Shown: positions 45,375-55,713 of the stretch, in pieces
Numbering within the stretch: the first letter of the stretch is position 1
How the letters are laid out: each line of letters opens with the position of its first letter
Assembly: GCF_002551245.1 (NCBI RefSeq)
Contig: NZ_NTGZ01000008.1
Span: forward strand, 1 to 64,000
Reading direction: 5' to 3'
Length of the DNA stretch: 64,000 bases
DNA from: Streptomyces sp. rh34
Lineage (GTDB): Bacteria > Actinomycetota > Actinomycetes > Streptomycetales > Streptomycetaceae
The notes under the pieces: model-generated
Database searches by the model: none
Seen by the model: only the letters and a program-made list of their open reading frames with translations
What the model was told of the DNA's origin: nothing
Translations under genes and position numbers: made by a program

Positions 45375-45804
45375 GAGGCTTACGGAGCGGGCTCTGTTGG
45401 AGGCCACGCGTTCGCGCCAAGTTGCATCAGGGGTGCCGGTGGTGGGCGCGCGAGCGCTCGGCGTCCGGGGATCGGCCGGGCGGGCGGCCGGGGCCGACCG
45501 TGCCGACGGGCCGCCGCCCGGCTCACCGGCCCGGACAGACTCCGGCCCACCCCTCGGCTGAGCAGCCTCGTTCCGTCGGCTCCGGGCCCCGGCGCGTTCC
45601 GGGGGCGCGTTGCGGGCCGTACTCCCACGGCCTCTTCGCGCCATGCGGGCGCTCCGTCACCGGTCGGGCCCGTTGCTCGTCGGCGCGCGGGACTTCACCG
45701 GTGATTCATCCGGCCGAAATTAGCCCCGCTGATTCCGGGAGAAAACTCTCATGGCCCGTACCGTGCGGCCGGGCACCCAGCCGGGTATGTCCCGGACACG
45801 CGTC

Positions 45805-45835
45805 GGGGCTCGGGGCGCGTGCCGCCCCGAGCCCC
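45805..45835 (-). terminator. Terminator of the glucan-uptake operon
   Basis: A perfect 13-bp stem (45805-45817 with 45823-45835, loop CGTGC) lies about 145 bp past the beta-glucosidase stop. Confidence 0.7.
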
Positions 45836-45852
45836 TGTGTAACCCGCTATCG

Positions 45853-45908
45853 GTAGCCCGTAGCCCGTAGCCCGTAGCCCGTAGCCCGTAGCCCGTAGCC
45901 CGTAGCCC
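45853..45908. repeat. 7-bp tandem repeat (GTAGCCC, eight perfect copies)
   Basis: Eight identical units lie in tandem between the beta-glucosidase stop and its terminator, flanked by partly degenerate units (GTAACCG). Because the unit is 7 bp, it is not compatible with a conserved coding frame. Confidence 0.95.
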
Positions 45909-45980
45909 GTAACCGGTCATCCGTGACGTGCGACCGGTAGCCGGTACCGGTAACCGGCCATCAGCCGCCCCGCCCCCGGT

Positions 45981-47405
45981 TCAGCGCTCCAGCCCACCCC
46001 GCGCGATCACCTCCGCGTACCACCGCGCGCTGTCCTTCGCCGTGCGGCGCTGGGACGCGAAGTCGACGTGCACGATGCCGAACCGCTTGCTGTAGCCGTA
46101 CGCCCACTCGAAGTTGTCCAGCAGCGACCACAGGAAGTACCCGCGTACGTCCACCCCGTCCGTGATCGCCCGGTGCACGGCCGTCAGGTGGGCGTCCAGG
46201 TACGCCACCCGCTCCGGGTCGTGGACCGCGCCCTCCGGGTCGGCGTAGTCGTCGTACGCCGCCCCGTTCTCCGTCACCAGCAGCGGAACGGCGGGGAGTT
46301 CGTCGCGGAGGCGGGTCAGCAGCTCGTACAGACCGTTCGCGTCGACCGGCCAGTCCATCGCGGTGCGCGGGCCGGCCGCCGGGGTGAACGCCACATGCCG
46401 CTCCGCGCCCGCCCACGGGGACGGGGACTCCGACGCGCCCGCCGAAACCACGCTGGGGGAGTAGTAGTTGATGCCCAGCGAGTCGATCGGCGTCGACGTC
46501 ACCTCCAGGTCGCCGTCCCGGACGAACGACCAGTCCGTCACCTCCGCCGTGTCCTCGACCAGGTCCTGCGGCAGCCGGCCGTGGAAGACCGGGTCCAGGA
46601 AGATCCGGTTCGCCACCGCGTCGATCCGGCGCACCGCGTCCCGGTCCGCCTCCGTGTCCGCCAGCGGGCGCAGCGCGTGCAGGTTCAGGGTGAGGGAGAT
46701 CTCGGCGGTGTCCGGCAGAAGGCCGCGCAGGACGCGGGCGCCCGCGCCGTGCGCCAGGTTCAGGTGGTGGGCGGCGCGCAGGGCCGCGAGGTCGCTGGTC
46801 CGGCCGGGGGCGTGGACCCCGTTCCCGTACCCGAGGAACGCGGCGCACCAGGGCTCGTTGAGCGTCGTCCAGGTCTCCACCCGGTCGCCCAGCGCCCCGG
46901 CCACCAGGCCCGCGTACTCCGCGAACCGGTGTGCCGTGTCCCGCTCCGGCCACCCGCCCGCGTCCTCCAGCTCCTGCGGCAGGTCCCAGTGGTAGAGCGT
47001 GGCGACCGGTCTGATCCCGGCCGCCAGCAGCTCGTCCACCAGGCGGCGGTAGAAGTCCAGGCCGCGCTCCACGGCCGGGCCCCGGCCGGTCGGCTGGACC
47101 CGGGGCCAGGAGACGGAGAACCGGTAGTCGGTGACGCCCAGTTCCTTCATCAGGCGTACGTCGTCCGGCATCCGGTGCAGATGGTCGGCGGCGATGTCGC
47201 CGGTGTCGCCGTTGCGCACCTTGCCGGGCGTCCGGCTGAAGGTGTCCCAGATGGACGGCGTACGGCCGTCCTCGGTGGCTCCGCCCTCGATCTGATAGGC
47301 GGCGGTGGCGGTCCCCCAGCGGAACGCGGTGGGGAAGCGGAGTTCCGCCGCGGTCTCGGGGCGGGGCTCCGTGGAGGTCGCCGGACGGGCATCGACAGCG
47401 GTCAT
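45981..47405 (-). CDS. GH1 beta-glucosidase
   Basis: From ATG 47405, after GGAG, it has 474 residues. A much longer open frame upstream is unrelated. Acid/base Glu184 is in TLNEPW, nucleophile Glu379 in VTENGA, with [14 protein letters not shown] near the start and [15 protein letters not shown] near the end. There is no signal peptide, so it is cytoplasmic: it would cleave imported gluco-oligosaccharides to glucose. It is last in a binding-protein/permease/permease/glucosidase operon beside a secreted beta-1,3-glucanase. Confidence 0.94.
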   Translation of the reverse strand: MTAVDARPATSTEPRPETAAELRFPTAFRWGTATAAYQIEGGATEDGRTPSIWDTFSRTPGKVRNGDTGDIAADHLHRMPDDVRLMKELGVTDYRFSVSWPRVQPTGRGPAVERGLDFYRRLVDELLAAGIRPVATLYHWDLPQELEDAGGWPERDTAHRFAEYAGLVAGALGDRVETWTTLNEPWCAAFLGYGNGVHAPGRTSDLAALRAAHHLNLAHGAGARVLRGLLPDTAEISLTLNLHALRPLADTEADRDAVRRIDAVANRIFLDPVFHGRLPQDLVEDTAEVTDWSFVRDGDLEVTSTPIDSLGINYYSPSVVSAGASESPSPWAGAERHVAFTPAAGPRTAMDWPVDANGLYELLTRLRDELPAVPLLVTENGAAYDDYADPEGAVHDPERVAYLDAHLTAVHRAITDGVDVRGYFLWSLLDNFEWAYGYSKRFGIVHVDFASQRRTAKDSARWYAEVIARGGLER

Positions 47406-47548
47406 GAGACTGACACTCCAGAGGTGAGGGAGGGGCGGGGGCCCGTAGGAGGGGCGGGGCAGGGTCCCCAGGGCGGGGCAGGGAAGGGTGGTCCCCGCAG
47501 GGCGGTTCCCGCAGGGCGGTTCCCGGCAGGGCGGGGCGGCGTACGACG

Positions 47549-48469
47549 TCAGCCCTTGACCGCGCCCTGCATGATGCCGCCGACGATCTGCCGGCCCAGC
47601 AGGCCGAAGACCAGCAGCACGGGCAGCGTGCCGAGCAGCGTGCCGGCCATGATCACCGACTGGTCGTTGACGTAACCGCCGCCGAGCTGACGCAACGCGA
47701 CCTGCACGGTCGGTTCCTGCGAGGACAGCGCGATGATGGGCCAGAAGAAGTCGTTCCACGCCGTCATGAACGTGAGCATCCCGAGCACCGCCATCCCCGG
47801 CCGCGCGATCGGGATCACGATCGACCAGAAGATCCGGGCCGTCGACGCCCCGTCCACCCGGGCCGCCTCGATCAGCTCGTCCGGCAGCGACTGCACCAGG
47901 TACTGGCGCATGAAGAACACCCCGAACGCCGAGACCAGACCCGGCAGGATCACCGCCTGGAGCTGGTTCACCCACTGGAGTTCGGCGATCAGCATGAAGA
48001 GCGGGATCACGCCGAGCTGCGGCGGGATCATCATCGTCCCGATCGTCAGCGTCAGCAGCGCGCCCCGGCCCCGGAACTTCAGCTTGGCGAAGGCGAATCC
48101 GGCCAGCGTGCAGCACAGGACCGTGCCGAGCGTGATCGAACCGGACACGATCAGCGAGTTCAGCAGGGCCTTGCCGATGTCGGCCTCTTCGAGTACCGCG
48201 TCGAAGTTCTTGATGAGGTTCGGTCCGGGCAGCAGGCTCGGCGGGACCTGCGCCAGGTCCGCGTTGGACCGGCTGGCCGCGACGATCGTCCAGTAGAAGG
48301 GGAAGGCGGAGATCAGCAGCGCGAAGCCGAGGATGAGGTAGGAGAGCCAGCCGCCCTTCATCGTCCGGCCCGCGCCCCCCTTGCCCACCCTGCGGGCCCG
48401 CCTGCCCGGCGGGTCCTGCGGCGGGCGGCCCTTGCCGGGCGCGGTCGGCGGTGCGGCGAGCGCGGTCAT
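47549..48469 (-). CDS. Sugar ABC transporter permease (MalG/CebG type)
   Basis: From ATG 48469 it has 306 residues with six membrane helices and the EAA loop [20 protein letters not shown] that docks the ATPase. Its start overlaps the first permease stop (ATGA). No ATPase gene is present in the cluster, as usual for Streptomyces, where the shared MsiK ATPase serves many sugar importers. A 143-bp G-rich gap separates it from the glucosidase. Confidence 0.92.
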   Translation of the reverse strand: MTALAAPPTAPGKGRPPQDPPGRRARRVGKGGAGRTMKGGWLSYLILGFALLISAFPFYWTIVAASRSNADLAQVPPSLLPGPNLIKNFDAVLEEADIGKALLNSLIVSGSITLGTVLCCTLAGFAFAKLKFRGRGALLTLTIGTMMIPPQLGVIPLFMLIAELQWVNQLQAVILPGLVSAFGVFFMRQYLVQSLPDELIEAARVDGASTARIFWSIVIPIARPGMAVLGMLTFMTAWNDFFWPIIALSSQEPTVQVALRQLGGGYVNDQSVIMAGTLLGTLPVLLVFGLLGRQIVGGIMQGAVKG

Positions 48470-49443
48470 CGGCCGGCCTCCTTGCGTGAACGGCGGCGCG
48501 CGATCAGGGCGTTGACCCCGACGAGCACCACGATCAGGACGAACATCACCCAGGCGATGGCCGCGGCCCGGCCCAGGTGGAAGAAGCCCCAGCCCTGTTC
48601 GTACATGTACAGGCCGAGGGTCTGGTACTGGTGCGAGATGCCGCCGGAGATCGACCCCTCGAACAGCAGCGGCTCGCCGAAGAGCTGCGTCGCGCCGATC
48701 GTCGAGATGATCACCGTGAAGACGATCGTGGGGCGGAGTCCGGGCAGCGTCACGTGGATGAACTGCCGCCAGCGCGAAGCCCCGTCCATCTCCGCCGCCT
48801 CGTACAGCTCGTGCGGGATCGACTGCATGCCCGCCAGATAGATCAGCGCGTTGTATCCGGTCCAGCGCCAGATCACGATGCTGGAGACCGCGATCTGCGA
48901 GGCGACCGTGCCGGTCTGCCAGTCCACCGGGTCGAAGCCGACCAGCCCGATCACGTAGTTGATCAGCCCGAAGTCGCGGCCGAAGAGCTGTGCGAAGACG
49001 AGCGTGGCCGCGGCCACCGACGTCGCGTACGGGAGCAGGATCGCCGTCCGGATGAAGGTCCGGCCGCGCAGCTTGTAGTTGAGCAGGTGGGCGAGGCCGA
49101 GTGCCATCGCGAGCTGCGGGACCGTGGACAGCACGCCGATCGTGAACGTGTTGCGCAGCGAGATCCAGAAGTACTCGTCGGTGAACAGCGCCGTGTAGTT
49201 GGCGATGCCCCGCCACTCCATCTCGCCGCTCGTCTGGAGCTCGACCCGGTAGAGCGAGACGAACGCCGTGTAGAGGAGCGGGAAGAGCCCGAAGGCCAGG
49301 AACAGGGTGAAGAAGGGGGCGATGTAGGCGTACGGGGAGGCCTTGCGCCAGGTGCGCCGGAGGGCGGCGGCCCGGCCGTCGTCGGGGCCGGACCCGGTTC
49401 CGGACGGGCGGGGCCCGGCCTTCGCGGTGGCGGTGAGGGACAC
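48466..49443 (-). CDS. Sugar ABC transporter permease (MalF/CebF type)
   Basis: This 325-residue protein has about six membrane helices after a polar N-terminus and the EAA loop [25 protein letters not shown]. It pairs with the following permease to form the channel for the oligosaccharide delivered by the lipoprotein encoded upstream. The 153-bp GC-rich gap between it and the binding-protein gene could hold a hairpin that raises binding-protein mRNA relative to the permeases. Confidence 0.92.
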   Translation of the reverse strand: MSLTATAKAGPRPSGTGSGPDDGRAAALRRTWRKASPYAYIAPFFTLFLAFGLFPLLYTAFVSLYRVELQTSGEMEWRGIANYTALFTDEYFWISLRNTFTIGVLSTVPQLAMALGLAHLLNYKLRGRTFIRTAILLPYATSVAAATLVFAQLFGRDFGLINYVIGLVGFDPVDWQTGTVASQIAVSSIVIWRWTGYNALIYLAGMQSIPHELYEAAEMDGASRWRQFIHVTLPGLRPTIVFTVIISTIGATQLFGEPLLFEGSISGGISHQYQTLGLYMYEQGWGFFHLGRAAAIAWVMFVLIVVLVGVNALIARRRSRKEAGR

Positions 49444-49596
49444 GGTGCGGCCCTTCGGGATCGGGAGCGGGCAGGGTGCGGAGGAGAGGCGCCGGGGGAG
49501 GGGTACGGGGGTGGGGCCGGACCGCCGCTGTGCGCGGGGCGGGCCGGCCCCGGGGAGGGAGGCGGGAGGAGGAGAGGGGGACAGTGGTGGGCGGCG

Positions 49597-50901
49597 TCAG
49601 CCGATCACGTTGTCCACGCCCTTCTTCGCCGTCTGCCACGCCTTGTCCGACGACGTCCCCTTGCGCTCGACCTCGCTCAGCGCGTTCGTGATCTGCTGCA
49701 TCACGTTCTGGTCGTGCACACCCAGTACCTGGACCGGGGACTCCTTGGCCGCGTCACCGAAGATCTGGCCGATCGGGGCGCCCGAGAAGTACTCGTCCTT
49801 GGCGTCCGCGATCGTCTCGATGGCGCCCGTCGAGGACGGGAAGTTGCCCTGCTTCTGGAAGACCTTCGCCTGCTGCTCGGGAGCGGTCAGCCACTCGATC
49901 AGCTTGTACGCCTCCTCCTTGTGCTTGGCCGCACGCGGGATGGAGAGGTACGAGCCGCCCCAGTTGCCCGCGCCGCCGGGGAGCTTGGCGATGTCCCACT
50001 TGCCCTTGCCCGCGTCGCCGGCCTGGCCCTTGACGTAGCCGAGCATCCAGGCCGGGCACGGGATCGTCGCGAACGAACCGGCCGCGAACGCCTGGTTCCA
50101 CTGCGGGGACCACTGGTCGAGCTTGGCGCTCAGGCCCGCCTCGGCCGCCTCCACGGAGGTGTCCCAGGCCTCCTTGACCGCCGGGTTCTTCTCGTAGATC
50201 AGCTCGCCGGAGGCGTCGTAGTACCGCTCCTTCTCCTGGCCGATCATGATCCCGTAGAGCGAGCCGACGCTGTCCAGCCAGGCGCTCTTGGCGGGGGCCT
50301 TCTTCTTGTACTGCTTGCCCAGCTCCAGGTAGCCGTCCCACGTGGCCCACTTCTTCGCGAGCTCCTCGCGGTCCGTGGGCAGCCCGGCCTGCTTGAAGAG
50401 GTCGGTGCGGTAGCACATCGCCTCGGGGCCGACGTCCGTGCCGAGGCCGAGGATCTTGCCGTCCTTCGTGGTCGCCGCCGACCACTTGGCCTCGGCGAAC
50501 TCGCCCTTGAGCTTGTCGGCCCCGAACTCCTTCAGGTCCTGGAACTTGTCGGCCTGCTGCTGGGTGACCGACGCGATGCGGCCCACCTCGACCCCTTGCA
50601 CGTCCGCGAGACCGCCGCCGCCCGCGAGGCGGGTCTGCAGCGACTTCCAGTAGTCCGCCTCGTCCTGGGTGTCGCTCTGCTTGATCGTCACGTCCGGGTT
50701 GAGCTTCTGGTACTCCTCGTACAGCCCGGCCTCCTTGAAGCCGAAGGACCCGAAGAGGTCCACGTTGAGTGTGACCTTTCCGCCCGCGCTGTCGGAGGAG
50801 TCCGACGAGTCGCTTGATCCACAGGCGGCGAGGAGGGCCCCGGCGAGGACGACCGCGCCGAGGCGGGCGGTGGCTCTCTTGGCGGCTCGGGCGATGGGCA
50901 T
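49597..50901 (-). CDS. Sugar ABC transporter substrate-binding lipoprotein (CebE-like)
   Basis: This 434-residue precursor has lipobox LAAC (Cys27) and a Ser/Asp linker, and the typical family-1 binding-protein fold (VTLNVDLFGSFGFKEAGLYEEYQ; AWMLGYVKGQAGDAGKGKWDI). It is the first gene of the importer operon, with the perfect palindrome at 50938-50953 just upstream. The divergent GH81 glucanase suggests that the ligand is a beta-1,3-gluco-oligosaccharide rather than cellobiose. Confidence 0.9.
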   Translation of the reverse strand: MPIARAAKRATARLGAVVLAGALLAACGSSDSSDSSDSAGGKVTLNVDLFGSFGFKEAGLYEEYQKLNPDVTIKQSDTQDEADYWKSLQTRLAGGGGLADVQGVEVGRIASVTQQQADKFQDLKEFGADKLKGEFAEAKWSAATTKDGKILGLGTDVGPEAMCYRTDLFKQAGLPTDREELAKKWATWDGYLELGKQYKKKAPAKSAWLDSVGSLYGIMIGQEKERYYDASGELIYEKNPAVKEAWDTSVEAAEAGLSAKLDQWSPQWNQAFAAGSFATIPCPAWMLGYVKGQAGDAGKGKWDIAKLPGGAGNWGGSYLSIPRAAKHKEEAYKLIEWLTAPEQQAKVFQKQGNFPSSTGAIETIADAKDEYFSGAPIGQIFGDAAKESPVQVLGVHDQNVMQQITNALSEVERKGTSSDKAWQTAKKGVDNVIG

Positions 50902-50937
50902 GGGAAGCTCCCTTGGCTTCGGGATGAACCGAGCGCC

Positions 50938-50953
50938 TTGAGAGCGCTCTCAA
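50938..50953. promoter_or_regulatory. LacI-type operator of the importer operon
   Basis: TTGAGAGCGCTCTCAA is a perfect 16-bp palindrome 37 bp upstream of the binding-protein start. It resembles the CebR site TGGGAGCGCTCCCA with A in place of G at the third position. Confidence 0.85.
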
Positions 50954-51101
50954 AACCTGCGTCTGGAGCGTCCCCCACCACCCCCGCCCCGTCAAGACTC
51001 GAACGCATAACAGCTTGGGGTCGCACCCGGGAGCCGTCCAACTGCCGTCCGTGTGCGTTCTCTTGACACTTACGTTTCAGGAGTTTTACGTTCCTTGGCA
51101 C

Positions 51102-51117
51102 TTGAGAGCGCTCTCGA
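51102..51117. promoter_or_regulatory. LacI-type operator of the GH81 gene
   Basis: TTGAGAGCGCTCTCGA differs from the importer palindrome at one position and lies 36 bp before the glucanase start. A second half-like site (GAAAGCGCTCTT) follows directly. Confidence 0.82.
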
Positions 51118-51152
51118 AAGCGCTCTTCCCCCCCATGATCGAGGTGCTGCTC

Positions 51153-53942
51153 GTGCGAACCTCCCTCCCCAGACTCGCCTCCAGACCCGCCGCGGCGACG
51201 CTCCTCGCCATCGCCGTGGCCGCCGTGGGCCTGGGCCCCGCCGCATCGCCCGCTGCCGCCGCCACCATCCCCGCCGGCGCCGGCAGCTACTCCGACACCC
51301 GCCCCGCCGGAACCTCGGGCCCGACCACCAACACCGGCGCGCCCGTCACTCCCAAGGTCACCACCGCCGCGCGGGACAAGCCGGTCCCGACCAACGACTG
51401 GTGGTCCTCGCTCGCCTACCAGCGCTACGGCGACAACCCGTACAGCACCCCCATGTACGGCCACCCGCTCACCTACCAGGCCAAGGCCTCCGGCCTGGAG
51501 GTCGGCTATCCGACCACGCCGGCGATCGTCGGCGACGGCCGTCAGTACGAGTACGCCCACAAGGCCGACCTCACCGTCGGCCTCAGCGGCCTGAACTCGC
51601 CCGACACCAAGGCCGACGCCTGGTCCGACTGGACGGTGACGCCCTACTGGGCCGACGGTTCCCGCACCTTCCGGGCCACCATCGGCCACGGCATGCCCTT
51701 CGTGTACGCCAAGGGCTCCGGTGGCGACGCCCGCATCACCACCGCCTCCACGCCCACGGTCTTCTCCGACCAGGGCAACGTCCTCGGCATCACCGTCGCC
51801 GGGCACCACTACGCCCTCTTCGCCCCGACCGGCAGCGACTGGAACGTCTCCGGCACCGCGATCACCGCGGGACTCGGCGGGAAGGACTACTTCTCGCTCG
51901 CCGTGCTGCCCTCCACGGACGCGCTCGCGACCTACCGGAAGTACGCCTTCAGCTTCGTCACCGGCTCCCAGGTGGCCTGGCAGTCCACCGGCGGCAACGT
52001 GCGGGCGACCTACAGCCTGACGACCGAGGCCAAGGAGGGCACCGAACGCGGCACCCTCCAGGCCCTCTACCGCCACCAGTGGCTGCACACCACCGACGCG
52101 CTGACCCCGTACACGTACGTCTCACCGCGCGGCACGATGAAGGTGCGCGAGTCCGCCTCCTTCACCACCAGCCAGAAGAACAACGGCGTCGTGCCCGCGC
52201 TGCCCGCCTCCAGCGGGGTCGACAAGGCCCGGCTGGCCGGCTATCTCAACGAGGTCGCGAACGCCTCCGACCCGTTCTCGGGGGCCGCGGACACCTACTG
52301 GACCGGCAAGGCGCTCGGCCGCCTCGCCCAGCTGGTGCCCGTCGCCGACCAGATCGGCCAGACCGCCACCCGCGACAAGCTCCTCGGCCTGATGAAGGGC
52401 CGACTCCAGGAGTGGTTCACGGCGGGCGGGGCCAGTGAGTTCAGCTACGACAAGGACTGGAAGACCCTCACCGGCTACCCGGCCTCGTACGGCAGCGACA
52501 CCGAGCTCAACGACCACCACTTCCACTACAGCTACTACGTCTACGCGGCGGCGATCATCGCCCAGTACGACCAGGCCTGGGCCGCGGACTCCGCGTGGGG
52601 CACGATGATCAAGCACCTGATCCGCGACACCGCCAACGCCAGCCGCACCGACTCCGCCTACCCGTTCCTGCGCGGCTTCGACGTGTACGCGGGCCACAGC
52701 TGGGCCTCCGGCCACCAGGGCTTCGCGGCGGGCAACAACCAGGAGTCCTCCTCCGAGTCCATCAACCTCAGCGCGGGACTCGTCCTCTGGGGCGCGGCCA
52801 CCGGCGACACCAACCTCCGCGACCTGGGCAGCTTCCTGCTGACCACCGAGTCCGAGGCGATCACCCAGTACTGGTTCGACGCCTCGCAGCAGGTCTTCCC
52901 CGCCTCCTTCGGCCACGACACGGTCGGCATGGTCTGGGGCAGCGGCGGCGCGTACTCGACCTGGTGGACCGCCAACCCGGAGGAGATCCACGGCATCAAC
53001 GTCCTTCCGGTGACCGGCGGTTCACTCCACCTGGCCCGCGAGAAGGCGGCCATCAAGCGGAACATCGCCGAGATGGAGCGGGAGAACGGCGGCCCCGCGC
53101 AGGAGTGGCGCGACCTGCTCTGGCAGTTCGAGTCGCTGTCGGACCCGGCGGCGGCGAAGGCCAAGTGGGACGGGGTGAACGGGAACTACGAGCCGGAGCA
53201 GGGTGAGTCCAAGGCGCACACCTACCACTGGATCAACACCCTGAACACGGTCGGCGCGCCCGACATGACGGTCAGCGGCGACCTGCCCACCTCCGCCGTC
53301 TTCTCGAAGGACGGCGTCCGCACCTACACCGCCCACAACCACGGCTCCACCGCCCGTACGGTCACCTTCTCCGACGGCAAGACCCTGTCCGTACCCGCCC
53401 GTTCGACGGCCACGAGCACGGGCCCCGGCGGCGGCGACCCCGGCCCGGACCCGGACCCGCCGACCGGCAACACCTTCCGCCTCAAGTCCGGCGGCGTCCT
53501 CACCACCGCCACCACCGACCCGGCGGGCACGGACACCATCGCCTCGGCCGACGGCGTCAACCGGGACGGCACCCCGTACCGGCCGACCGTCTACGAGGTG
53601 AAGAAGGTCAACGGCAAGGTCGCCTCCGGCGCGGCCACCGCGTTCCGCCTCCGGGTGGACGCGGGCACGAAGGTCGGGCTCGCCCCGCAGGTCCGGGTCA
53701 GCTACGACCTCACCGGCGACGGCACGTTCGACCGGGCCGAGACGTTCCGCTACTTCGCGACCGACCCGGTCAACGGGTGGGAGGAGTACACGCAGGCGTC
53801 CGGCACGCGGGCCGTCACCGGGAGCCTGGGCGAACTCAGGAACGGCACGGTCCGCCTGGAGATCTGGAACGCGCTCGGCAACGGCACGTCCCAGGTGCAG
53901 ACCGGCACGGACGCGGCCGTCCTGAAGATCCCGTACGTGTAG
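51153..53942 (+). CDS. Secreted GH81 endo-beta-1,3-glucanase
   Basis: From GTG 51153, after GAGGTG, it has 929 residues. ATG 51135 is an alternative. A signal peptide (~1-37, ending AAA) precedes the GH81 catalytic region: NDWWSSLAYQRYG near the start, ELNDHHFHYSYY (Asp454) and NNQESSSESIN (Glu531), the family's catalytic pair. A Gly/Pro-Asp linker (PGPDPDPP) leads to a ~155-residue beta-sandwich that is probably carbohydrate-binding. It would release laminari-oligosaccharides for the divergent importer, both under the same operator type. Confidence 0.92.
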   Translation: MRTSLPRLASRPAAATLLAIAVAAVGLGPAASPAAAATIPAGAGSYSDTRPAGTSGPTTNTGAPVTPKVTTAARDKPVPTNDWWSSLAYQRYGDNPYSTPMYGHPLTYQAKASGLEVGYPTTPAIVGDGRQYEYAHKADLTVGLSGLNSPDTKADAWSDWTVTPYWADGSRTFRATIGHGMPFVYAKGSGGDARITTASTPTVFSDQGNVLGITVAGHHYALFAPTGSDWNVSGTAITAGLGGKDYFSLAVLPSTDALATYRKYAFSFVTGSQVAWQSTGGNVRATYSLTTEAKEGTERGTLQALYRHQWLHTTDALTPYTYVSPRGTMKVRESASFTTSQKNNGVVPALPASSGVDKARLAGYLNEVANASDPFSGAADTYWTGKALGRLAQLVPVADQIGQTATRDKLLGLMKGRLQEWFTAGGASEFSYDKDWKTLTGYPASYGSDTELNDHHFHYSYYVYAAAIIAQYDQAWAADSAWGTMIKHLIRDTANASRTDSAYPFLRGFDVYAGHSWASGHQGFAAGNNQESSSESINLSAGLVLWGAATGDTNLRDLGSFLLTTESEAITQYWFDASQQVFPASFGHDTVGMVWGSGGAYSTWWTANPEEIHGINVLPVTGGSLHLAREKAAIKRNIAEMERENGGPAQEWRDLLWQFESLSDPAAAKAKWDGVNGNYEPEQGESKAHTYHWINTLNTVGAPDMTVSGDLPTSAVFSKDGVRTYTAHNHGSTARTVTFSDGKTLSVPARSTATSTGPGGGDPGPDPDPPTGNTFRLKSGGVLTTATTDPAGTDTIASADGVNRDGTPYRPTVYEVKKVNGKVASGAATAFRLRVDAGTKVGLAPQVRVSYDLTGDGTFDRAETFRYFATDPVNGWEEYTQASGTRAVTGSLGELRNGTVRLEIWNALGNGTSQVQTGTDAAVLKIPYV

Positions 53943-54156
53943 ATCGCGCGATCCCGTACGGATAAGTGGCGGGATCTGTACGTGTCGCGTGTAAGGACGT
54001 GACCGTACGGGCACGATGCGTGCGGCGGGTCTCCGGCTCCTCAGGGCGGAGGCTCGCCGCACTCCTGTGTGGGCGCTCCTGTGTGAGTACGGGCCGGCGG
54101 GGCCTGAGCCTCCCGGCCCTCAGCCCGCCTGCCCTCAGCCTCCCGGCCCTCGGCCC

Positions 54157-55200
54157 TCAGGCGGAGGCCCGTCGCACCAGTGTCGTCGGGGTGATCACCG
54201 AGTCGGGTGCCGGGCCGTCGCCCGTACGCTCCCGGTCCAGGCCGCGCAGCAGCAGGCGGGCCATCAGCCGGCCCTGCGCCTCGATGTCCTGGTTGACCGT
54301 GGTCAGCGGCGGATCGGTGGTCCCGGCCACCGAGTCCATGTCGTCGAACCCGACGATCGCCACCTGCTCCGGCACGGCCACTCCGCGCTCCCGCAGCACG
54401 CGCAACGCACCCGACGCCATCAGGTCGTTCGCCACGAACACCGCGTCCAGATCGGGCCGCCGCTCCAGCAGCTCCGCCATCGCCCGCGCCCCGCTCTCCA
54501 CGGTGAACGCGCCCTGGGCGACGAGCGTCGGGTCCACGTCCGGCAGGACGTCCCGGTAGCCGTCCAGGCGGTCCATCGCCGAGGTCTGGTCGGGCGGTCC
54601 GCCGATGTGCGCGATCCGCTCCCGCCCGAGGTCCCTCAGATACCGCACGGCCACCCGCGCGCCGCCCCGGTTGTCCGCGTCCACATACGGGACGGCCTGG
54701 TCCCCGGGGTCGGCGGTCCAGCTGGGCCGGCCCCCGTACACCGTGGGAATCCCCGCCCGCCGGGTGATCGCGGGCAGCGGGTCGTCGGTGTGCAACGAGA
54801 ACGCCAGCGCCCCGTCGACGTGCCCGCCGGACAGATACCGCGCGATCCGGTCGAAGTCGCCGGGCCCCTCCACCAGCAGCAGGACGAGTTGGGTGTCGTG
54901 GGCGGTCAACTCCTTGCTGATGCCCCGGATCTGCTGGGAGAAGAAGGGGTCGGAGAAGATCCGTATCTCCGGCTCCGCGATGACCACGGCCACCGCGCCC
55001 GTCCGCCGGGTCACCAGGGTCCTGGCCGCGTGGTTCGGGATGTAGCCCAGCTCGTCGACCGCCTTCCGCACCTTGTCCACGAGAGGCTTGCGGACTCCGT
55101 CGCCCCCGTTGACGACCCGCGAGGCGGTGGCCCGCGATACCCCCGCACGTGCCGCGACGGCTTCCAGGGTGGGCCGGGACCCGGGGGACTGCTCGGGCAA
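54157..55200 (-). CDS. LacI-family repressor of the glucan locus
   Basis: The 347 residues begin with the HTH TLEAVAARAGVSRATASRVV and hinge PNHAARTL, then a periplasmic-binding-like ligand domain. The start is TTG 55200 behind GAGGAG. It is convergent with the glucanase. LacI proteins with this hinge recognise palindromes with a central CG, matching the GAGCGCTC sites at both promoters of the locus. A third, imperfect site at 55329-55342 upstream of its own gene suggests autoregulation. Confidence 0.93.
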   Translation of the reverse strand: MPEQSPGSRPTLEAVAARAGVSRATASRVVNGGDGVRKPLVDKVRKAVDELGYIPNHAARTLVTRRTGAVAVVIAEPEIRIFSDPFFSQQIRGISKELTAHDTQLVLLLVEGPGDFDRIARYLSGGHVDGALAFSLHTDDPLPAITRRAGIPTVYGGRPSWTADPGDQAVPYVDADNRGGARVAVRYLRDLGRERIAHIGGPPDQTSAMDRLDGYRDVLPDVDPTLVAQGAFTVESGARAMAELLERRPDLDAVFVANDLMASGALRVLRERGVAVPEQVAIVGFDDMDSVAGTTDPPLTTVNQDIEAQGRLMARLLLRGLDRERTGDGPAPDSVITPTTLVRRASA

Positions 55201-55328
55201 GACGTTCGCTCCTCGTCGAGGGGGGCGGCGGTACGCGGGCTGGTGCGTGCGGGCCGCGCGGGGTGCTGTGCGCGTGCTCGGTGTCGCCGCCGGATCGTCT
55301 ACAGCCTAGCGCCGGGCACCGACAGCTC

Positions 55329-55342
55329 TGAGAGCGCTTCCA
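55329..55342. promoter_or_regulatory. Imperfect LacI-type operator upstream of the regulator gene
   Basis: TGAGAGCGCTTCCA keeps the AGAGCGCT core of the two sites at 50938 and 51102, about 130 bp upstream of the LacI start. Confidence 0.6.
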
Positions 55343-55470
55343 GACGAGCCGTGCGCGGGTAACCGTCGGTAGTGGCGACACGGTTGCCCGAACTGCGCCT
55401 CTTCCGGGCCCACTGCGCGTTGGACACGCTGGGTATGCATGGCCATCACTCAGAGTGGAAGGTGTGCGGC

Positions 55471-55713
55471 ATGGAAGCGATGGAGCGGCGCAGGGCGGCG
55501 GCGGACCGCGTGCGGGTGGCGGAGGACGCTGTGGAGCAGCTGAGACAAGGGCTGGCGGAGGCCGGGGTGAAGCTGCCGTCGTTGCGGATCGATCCGGTCT
55601 CGTGTGCGGGTGACGAACCGACGCCCCTGGTCGACCTGGGCCGCTGCAACATCGACACCGCGTTGCGGCTGTCCGAGGTGCTGGCGGAGAAGGAGAGCGG
55701 TCATGACGGGTGA
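55471..55713 (+). CDS. Small protein of unknown function
   Basis: This 80-residue protein starts at ATG 55471 after GGAAGG. The first half is a charged helix (AMERRRAAADRVRVAEDAVEQL, shortened here). The second half contains SCAGDEPTPLVDLGRCN with two cysteines. The next gene starts inside its end (11-bp overlap), so the two are translated together. No family is recognised. Confidence 0.72.
   Translation: MEAMERRRAAADRVRVAEDAVEQLRQGLAEAGVKLPSLRIDPVSCAGDEPTPLVDLGRCNIDTALRLSEVLAEKESGHDG

Larger units (their letters stand above)
45375..45980. other. Intergenic stretch with no gene
   Basis: I see no credible gene here. It holds the terminator at 45805-45835, the 7-bp tandem repeat at 45853-45908 and several CCGGTACCGG-like palindromes near 45930-45958. 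Confidence 0.6.

Noticed and set aside
45720..45920. A 66-codon minus-strand frame of repeated Gly-Tyr-Gly-Leu-Arg-Ala-Thr
   Set aside because: It is produced by the 7-bp repeat and the terminator. There is no start signal, and a 7-bp unit cannot hold frame on expansion.
47406..48116. An upstream extension of the beta-glucosidase to 711 codons
   Set aside because: The added part is antisense or off-frame to the permease gene and has no GH1 homology.
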